DNA of 26,901 nt from an uncultured Eubacterium sp. (GTDB taxonomy: Bacteria; Bacillota_A; Clostridia; Lachnospirales; Lachnospiraceae), in assembly GCA_910589045.1 (NCBI GenBank), contig CAJUSH010000042.1, positions 1 through 26,901 of the forward strand. The letters are read 5' to 3'. The number at the start of each line of letters is the position of its first letter. Within the stretch, counting starts at the first letter, position 1. Under the pieces are notes generated by a model, which saw only the letters and a program-made list of their open reading frames with translations, was not told the DNA's origin and ran no database searches. Positions 23,144 through 26,901 of the stretch are shown piece by piece. A program made the position numbers and the translations under genes.

Positions 23144-24301
23144 ATGACGAATTTTCTTGTTATTTTGATCGGCATGGTCATTGCGTTTGCAGTTTTGTTT
23201 GTATTTGGTATGCTTCTGATCATAGTCAGCATCAAGCGCAGTGCGGACCGGATTTCCAGGCCGATCATGCAGCTCAACCACACCGCCCAGCAGCTTGCCG
23301 CGGGCGATCTGAATGTGGTGCTTGAGATTACGTCGGAGGACGAGGTCGGGGAGCTGGGCGAGTCGATCGGAAAGACGGTGGAGCGCCTGAAGCAGTATAT
23401 CGTGTATATCGATGAGACGGCGGAGGTGCTGGCTAAGATCGCGGACGGAAAGCTTGCCATTGATCTGAAAAACGATTATGCGGGTGAATTTCAGAAGATC
23501 AAGAGTGCCCTGCTTAATATTTCTGCGTCCATGAATGATGTTATGCGCAATATCGGTGCAAGCTCGGAGCAGGTTTCCATGGGAGCCAGCGGACTGGCAG
23601 AGGCATCCCAGATGCTCGCGGAGGGTGCACAGACCCAGGCCGCATCGATTCAGGAGCTTGCGGCGACGGCGACGACCGTTGCGGACCGGGTGCAGGAGAG
23701 CAGAAAGGATGCGGAGCTCTCCGCACAGGCAACCACGGACGTTACGGAAATGATCAAGCAGAATCAGGACAAGATGAAGCATATGATGACTGCGATGAAC
23801 GAGATCCGTCAGACTTCTCAGCAGGTGGTCGGAATTATCCAGACGATCGAGGAGATCGCATCTCAGACCAACCTGCTCTCGCTCAACGCTTCCATCGAGG
23901 CGGCGCGAGCAGGCGAGATGGGAAAGGGCTTTGCGGTTGTAGCCGACGAGATCGGAAAGCTGGCGCTTGAAAGCTCAAAGGCGGCGAGTATGACGCGGGA
24001 GCTGATCGGCGTTTCCATGGAGGAGATCAACAAGGGCAACGATATCGCGACCGGTGTGATGACTTCGCTGGAGGGATCTGTCCAGGCGGTTGACCGTGTG
24101 AATGAGATGATCCGCAAGACCGCGGAGGATGCGGCGATTCAGGCCGAAAATATGGAACAGATCCGCGTCGGTATCGATGATATCGCTCATGGCGTGAACG
24201 ATAATTCTGCCGTATCGGAGGAAACCTACGCAACCTCCGAGCAGCTCGCGGACCAGACTGTGACATTGAATAAGCTGGTACAGCGTTTTGAGTTTGACTG
24301 A
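23144..24301 (+). CDS. Methyl-accepting chemotaxis protein without a sensor domain
   Basis: The 385-residue product starts with a single membrane helix (MTNFLVILIGMVIAFAVLFV). A HAMP domain follows directly (ISRPIMQLNHTAQQLAAGDL, to about residue 90), and then a long coiled-coil signalling domain. The highly conserved hairpin tip is present (EIASQTNLLSLNASIEAARA, with GKGFAVVADEI after it), so coupling to CheW/CheA is expected. There is no first membrane helix and no extracellular ligand domain, so it cannot be a classical two-helix receptor. The start is uncertain: TTG 23135, GTG 23138 and ATG 23144 all lack a good ribosome site. No other chemotaxis or flagellar gene is adjacent. Confidence 0.88.
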   Translation: MTNFLVILIGMVIAFAVLFVFGMLLIIVSIKRSADRISRPIMQLNHTAQQLAAGDLNVVLEITSEDEVGELGESIGKTVERLKQYIVYIDETAEVLAKIADGKLAIDLKNDYAGEFQKIKSALLNISASMNDVMRNIGASSEQVSMGASGLAEASQMLAEGAQTQAASIQELAATATTVADRVQESRKDAELSAQATTDVTEMIKQNQDKMKHMMTAMNEIRQTSQQVVGIIQTIEEIASQTNLLSLNASIEAARAGEMGKGFAVVADEIGKLALESSKAASMTRELIGVSMEEINKGNDIATGVMTSLEGSVQAVDRVNEMIRKTAEDAAIQAENMEQIRVGIDDIAHGVNDNSAVSEETYATSEQLADQTVTLNKLVQRFEFD

Positions 24302-24376
24302 TACAGTGTGAGAATGGTGTTTCAGCGCGCTTCATATCGACCTGTCAGCAGGAACAAAAAAGCTGCGGTTATAAAG

Positions 24377-24444
24377 AAAGAGACCGTCCGATAAAAATTC
24401 GGGCCAAGGAAAAGGCCCGAATTTAAAGGATTGTCTCTTTTTTT
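24377..24444. terminator. Nested double-stem bidirectional terminator
   Basis: The inner perfect 10-bp stem AATTCGGGCC (24396-24405) with GGCCCGAATT (24414-24423) sits inside an outer stem AAAGAGAC (24377-24384) with GTCTCTTT (24433-24440), followed by T residues. It separates the convergent chemoreceptor and cNMP-like genes. Confidence 0.8.
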
Positions 24445-24489
24445 GAATACATCAGGGGCATAAATTATAATTTCCCGACCGCCCCTTTT

Positions 24490-26730
24490 CTACAGCTGGT
24501 AATAGCGGAGGTTCTCGGTGAGATCCGCAGTGATCTCCCCGCCGGCAGCCTGGTACTTGTTGTAGACTGCCTGCAGACGTTTGATATTTTTCTGGTTTTC
24601 GATTTCCAGCTTTGAAAATGCATTCTGGTAAAGCGGATTACCGGAAAGCGAATCGCGGATCTCACGCGAGAAGGGACAGTAGCGCGTTAAGATATCGCGG
24701 GTGAGCTTGTGGAGACGGAAGCTGCCCTGTGATTCATATTTGATCCAGTTTACGTAATCCATCACAAAGACCTCACGGAAATTATTGCGGGCGTGCTGTA
24801 ACGCAGATTTGAGCTTCTCCTTTGCGTCCGCCGAGAGGTCTTTGTTTTTGCGGTAAAACTGGAGGTAATCGTAATATTCTGCCGTCAGAGATTTCACGCG
24901 GAAATCGTTCCAGTAGCTGCCCTGTACATGCCGGCAGATCTCCCAGCGGTAACGTCCCATTGTGAGAAGCATCTGCTCGTCCAGATCGGCACTCATAAAA
25001 ATCGGGAACAAAAAGCGTGCGGATGTGTCCGTGCGCACGCCGCTCGTCTCCTGCCACATGACAGAACGGGAACCGATGCAGGGCAGAAGGATGACATCGG
25101 GCATGATCTCCTTCATGAGATCCTCCTGATTGATCCCGCGTTCCGGGTCCGAAAAGAGGACTTCGCGGTAGAGCACGGAATAATCAATGTTCCGGATATT
25201 GTTGATCGACTGCTCGATGCGCGCAGCGGTGGAAGCGATCTTTTCAAAGGGGCCGAAGAGGTCATCCGAAGAGAGTATCGGGCAAAATGCCAACAGGCGT
25301 CCGGAAACGGTTTTGTGGGTGGACTGAAACAGGTTGTCAATTTCAAATGTTACCTTCGCGCATGGATCATCGCGAAGTCTGGCGAGTTCACTCTGTGTGA
25401 TTTCTCCCTGCTTTAGCTGTTCCTGCAGATAGCCGTTGTAGTACAGGTCAAATTCATTGCGGGACGGTTCCTTTTTGCCGCTGTATATGCTTTTGAGCCA
25501 TTCATAGATCGTGTAAATATGTGTGTAATTGAACAGGCCGAGGGATTCGCTGAAGCGAACGAGCGCATTCGTTTGCTCCACACCGAGCAGATCCACGTCC
25601 ATAAAGCCAAAGTTGAAAAACATCAGCAGGATCGGGGAAGGCGGGATAGCCTGTCTCATGGAGTTGAAAAACGCTTTTTTGTAAATCTCGTAAAAACGGG
25701 CTGAGATCGTTTTCCGGAGTGCGCGGGCATCCTTGTCGCCGGAGGCGCGGTCAGGAAGCTCTTTGTATGACTGCAGTGTGAGCTTGAACTGACGGATTTC
25801 TTCTTTGCCATAGCCTGCATAGGACATGATATGCGCGACGCAGTCCTCATCGGCAATATTCGACTGGGCGTCGCCGGCAGCGGAGAGCTGGTGATTTTTA
25901 CATGCCTTTGCGCACTCATCGAGCTGCATCGGATCGTAGATGTCGAGCGCTTTCATGGTCTGGCAGAGCCCCTCCATATGTGCCCGGCATTCATCCGGAT
26001 CTTTTCCGTTGGAGGCAAGGCGGACTGCCAGATGAAAGTAAAGGCGGAAAATATCATCCTCGGTATCATTCCACAGTACGTCGCGGTTGCACATCAGGTA
26101 ATTTGCGATCTCTTCTATGCCCTGTGCGGTGCGGTGCATCTGCGCGGAGGCTTCCATAATAGCGCCGACGCACAGGTCGTTGTTTCGGATCATGAGCTGC
26201 AGATAGTCGCGCAAAAAGCCTTTCATCAGACTCTGGCTGTTTTTCAGCTCCCATTTTTCAACCCGGTGCTGCATGGTGAGCGCTTCAAAATGCGAAATGC
26301 GGTAAAAGCTGTGCTCCGGCATCATGAACTGGGCGCACAGCGCTTTGTATTCGCTGTAGCTGTTCTGGGCAGTTGCATGCAGGAGCGTTGCCTTTTGCTT
26401 CAGACTGGCATAGAGACAGATCGCCTGATGGCGCTGCTCCAAAGCGGTGCGCAGAAAGATCGCACGGAAGTTTGCCTGCGCTTCCAACAGCTTGTGGAGG
26501 TCATCGGCGTTCTTGCACGGAATGACGATGAGCGTGGTATCCTCACTGGCAGTATAGTCACAGGAAAACCATGTATTCTCAAGAATCCCTATGATGGAGT
26601 TGGCACCCATTGTGATTTCGGCATAATTGTAGTGACGTGTCACGGAACCGGCCTGAATCAGATACCATTCCATCACCTTGTCCTGCCGTTTAGCCACGGG
26701 ATCCCCTTTTTTTACTTTCTTAACTTGCAT
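24490..26730 (-). CDS. Large protein with an N-terminal cyclic-nucleotide-binding-like domain and unrecognised body
   Basis: A 746-residue soluble protein. Residues 1-100 resemble a cNMP-binding beta-barrel (VMEWYLIQAGSV, MGANSIIGILE, ASEDTTLIVIP), but the phosphate-binding arginine of the cassette is not visible, so the ligand is open. A helical region (about 100-500) with no known motif follows. The C-terminal part (about 540-700) looks strongly constrained: MPDVILLPCIGSR at 543-555, then VMWQE, RFLFPIF, RYRWEICRHVQGSYWNDF, and YCDYL-like YYDYLQFYRKNKDLS. No helix-turn-helix, kinase, GGDEF or membrane segment is seen, so it is not a Crp-type regulator. I faintly recall similar proteins in Lachnospiraceae and spirochetes, without a known function. 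GGGAGA precedes the ATG and a good promoter lies upstream; it appears to be monocistronic. Confidence 0.8.
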   Translation of the reverse strand: MQVKKVKKGDPVAKRQDKVMEWYLIQAGSVTRHYNYAEITMGANSIIGILENTWFSCDYTASEDTTLIVIPCKNADDLHKLLEAQANFRAIFLRTALEQRHQAICLYASLKQKATLLHATAQNSYSEYKALCAQFMMPEHSFYRISHFEALTMQHRVEKWELKNSQSLMKGFLRDYLQLMIRNNDLCVGAIMEASAQMHRTAQGIEEIANYLMCNRDVLWNDTEDDIFRLYFHLAVRLASNGKDPDECRAHMEGLCQTMKALDIYDPMQLDECAKACKNHQLSAAGDAQSNIADEDCVAHIMSYAGYGKEEIRQFKLTLQSYKELPDRASGDKDARALRKTISARFYEIYKKAFFNSMRQAIPPSPILLMFFNFGFMDVDLLGVEQTNALVRFSESLGLFNYTHIYTIYEWLKSIYSGKKEPSRNEFDLYYNGYLQEQLKQGEITQSELARLRDDPCAKVTFEIDNLFQSTHKTVSGRLLAFCPILSSDDLFGPFEKIASTAARIEQSINNIRNIDYSVLYREVLFSDPERGINQEDLMKEIMPDVILLPCIGSRSVMWQETSGVRTDTSARFLFPIFMSADLDEQMLLTMGRYRWEICRHVQGSYWNDFRVKSLTAEYYDYLQFYRKNKDLSADAKEKLKSALQHARNNFREVFVMDYVNWIKYESQGSFRLHKLTRDILTRYCPFSREIRDSLSGNPLYQNAFSKLEIENQKNIKRLQAVYNKYQAAGGEITADLTENLRYYQL

Positions 26731-26762
26731 TATATATCTCCCTTATAAAATAGTATACAGGT

Positions 26763-26791
26763 AGTATAATAAAAAAAGCAGGATGCGTCAA
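26763..26791 (-). promoter_or_regulatory. Promoter of the cNMP-like protein gene
   Basis: On the minus strand TTGACG (26791-26786), 17 bases and TATACT (26768-26763). The leader would be about 26 bases. The second MITE-like copy ends 39 bases upstream of the -35. Confidence 0.7.
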
Positions 26792-26830
26792 TCGGCGAAA
26801 TCCCTGTTGGACGTTGAAAGTACTTATGAT

Positions 26831-26901
26831 GTTACTTTTCACGGGCCAGGACTGCGCATTTACTGCGCAGTCCGTAAGAACATGATTCAGGTGTGAGGGG
26901 C
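26831..26901 (-). mobile_element. MITE-like element, copy 2 (partial, inverted)
   Basis: The reverse complement of 26831-26901 matches copy 1 (14936-15006) at 68 of 71 positions without gaps. It starts with the terminal repeat GTTACTTTTCACGG and runs off the right edge. It contains a perfect hairpin, GGACTGCGCA (26849-26858) with TGCGCAGTCC (26864-26873) around TTTAC, which is imperfect in copy 1. Confidence 0.85.

Noticed and set aside
25831..26748. Long open frame on the plus strand (305 codons) opposite the cNMP-like gene
   Set aside because: It is the mirror of a well-supported minus-strand gene with promoter and ribosome site; its translation shows no family motif and no ribosome site.

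Overview
The window looks like a chromosomal segment of a GC-rich, motile Clostridia member, most likely Lachnospiraceae. Supporting signs are sigma-A-type promoters and AGGAGG ribosome sites, the Firmicutes gene order priA-def-fmt-yugP-rsmB-rlmN-prpC-prkC-rsgA-thiN, an HrcA/CIRCE-controlled small heat-shock gene, a DAP-type MurE, and PilZ and chemotaxis genes. The species cannot be named from the sequence alone. No rRNA, tRNA or CRISPR array was seen.

Layout. 1-423: accessory scrap holding the C-terminal stub of a serine recombinase, a 54-codon gene with its own promoter, and a terminator. 424-2970: a GT-C-type membrane glycosyltransferase (minus) and, divergent from it, a secreted protein with wall-binding-like repeats; the two promoters lie back to back in a short intergenic region. 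2995-4866: pyrB-pyrI (minus) with their own promoter, preceded by a small CmpB-like membrane protein. 5011-14827: a long plus-strand cluster of a PilZ protein fused to a degenerate HD-GYP-like domain, then murE, priA, def, fmt, a zinc membrane protease, rsmB and rlmN. 15142-22054: prpC (PP2C phosphatase), prkC (PASTA kinase), rsgA, thiN and a soluble hybrid histidine kinase with two receivers. 22396-22985: CIRCE-regulated hsp20. 23144-24301: a minimal chemoreceptor with no sensor domain. 24490-26730 (minus): a 746-residue protein with a cyclic-nucleotide-binding-like N-terminus and a large unrecognised body.

How the genes work together. The central block joins peptidoglycan precursor synthesis (murE), replication restart (priA), N-formylmethionine handling (fmt, def), rRNA modification (rsmB, rlmN), ribosome assembly (rsgA) and Ser/Thr phospho-signalling that senses the cell wall (prkC/prpC). 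Signalling proteins lie at its edges: PilZ, the hybrid kinase, the chemoreceptor and the cNMP-like protein.

Most unusual content. (1) A 146-bp non-coding element at 14861-15006 has terminal inverted repeats, internal hairpins and a perfect 8-bp flanking direct repeat, as in a MITE. A second copy, inverted and 68/71 identical over the visible part, runs off the right edge. (2) The large cNMP-like protein next to that second copy has no recognised output domain. (3) The PilZ protein carries an HD-GYP-like half that lacks the catalytic motifs.
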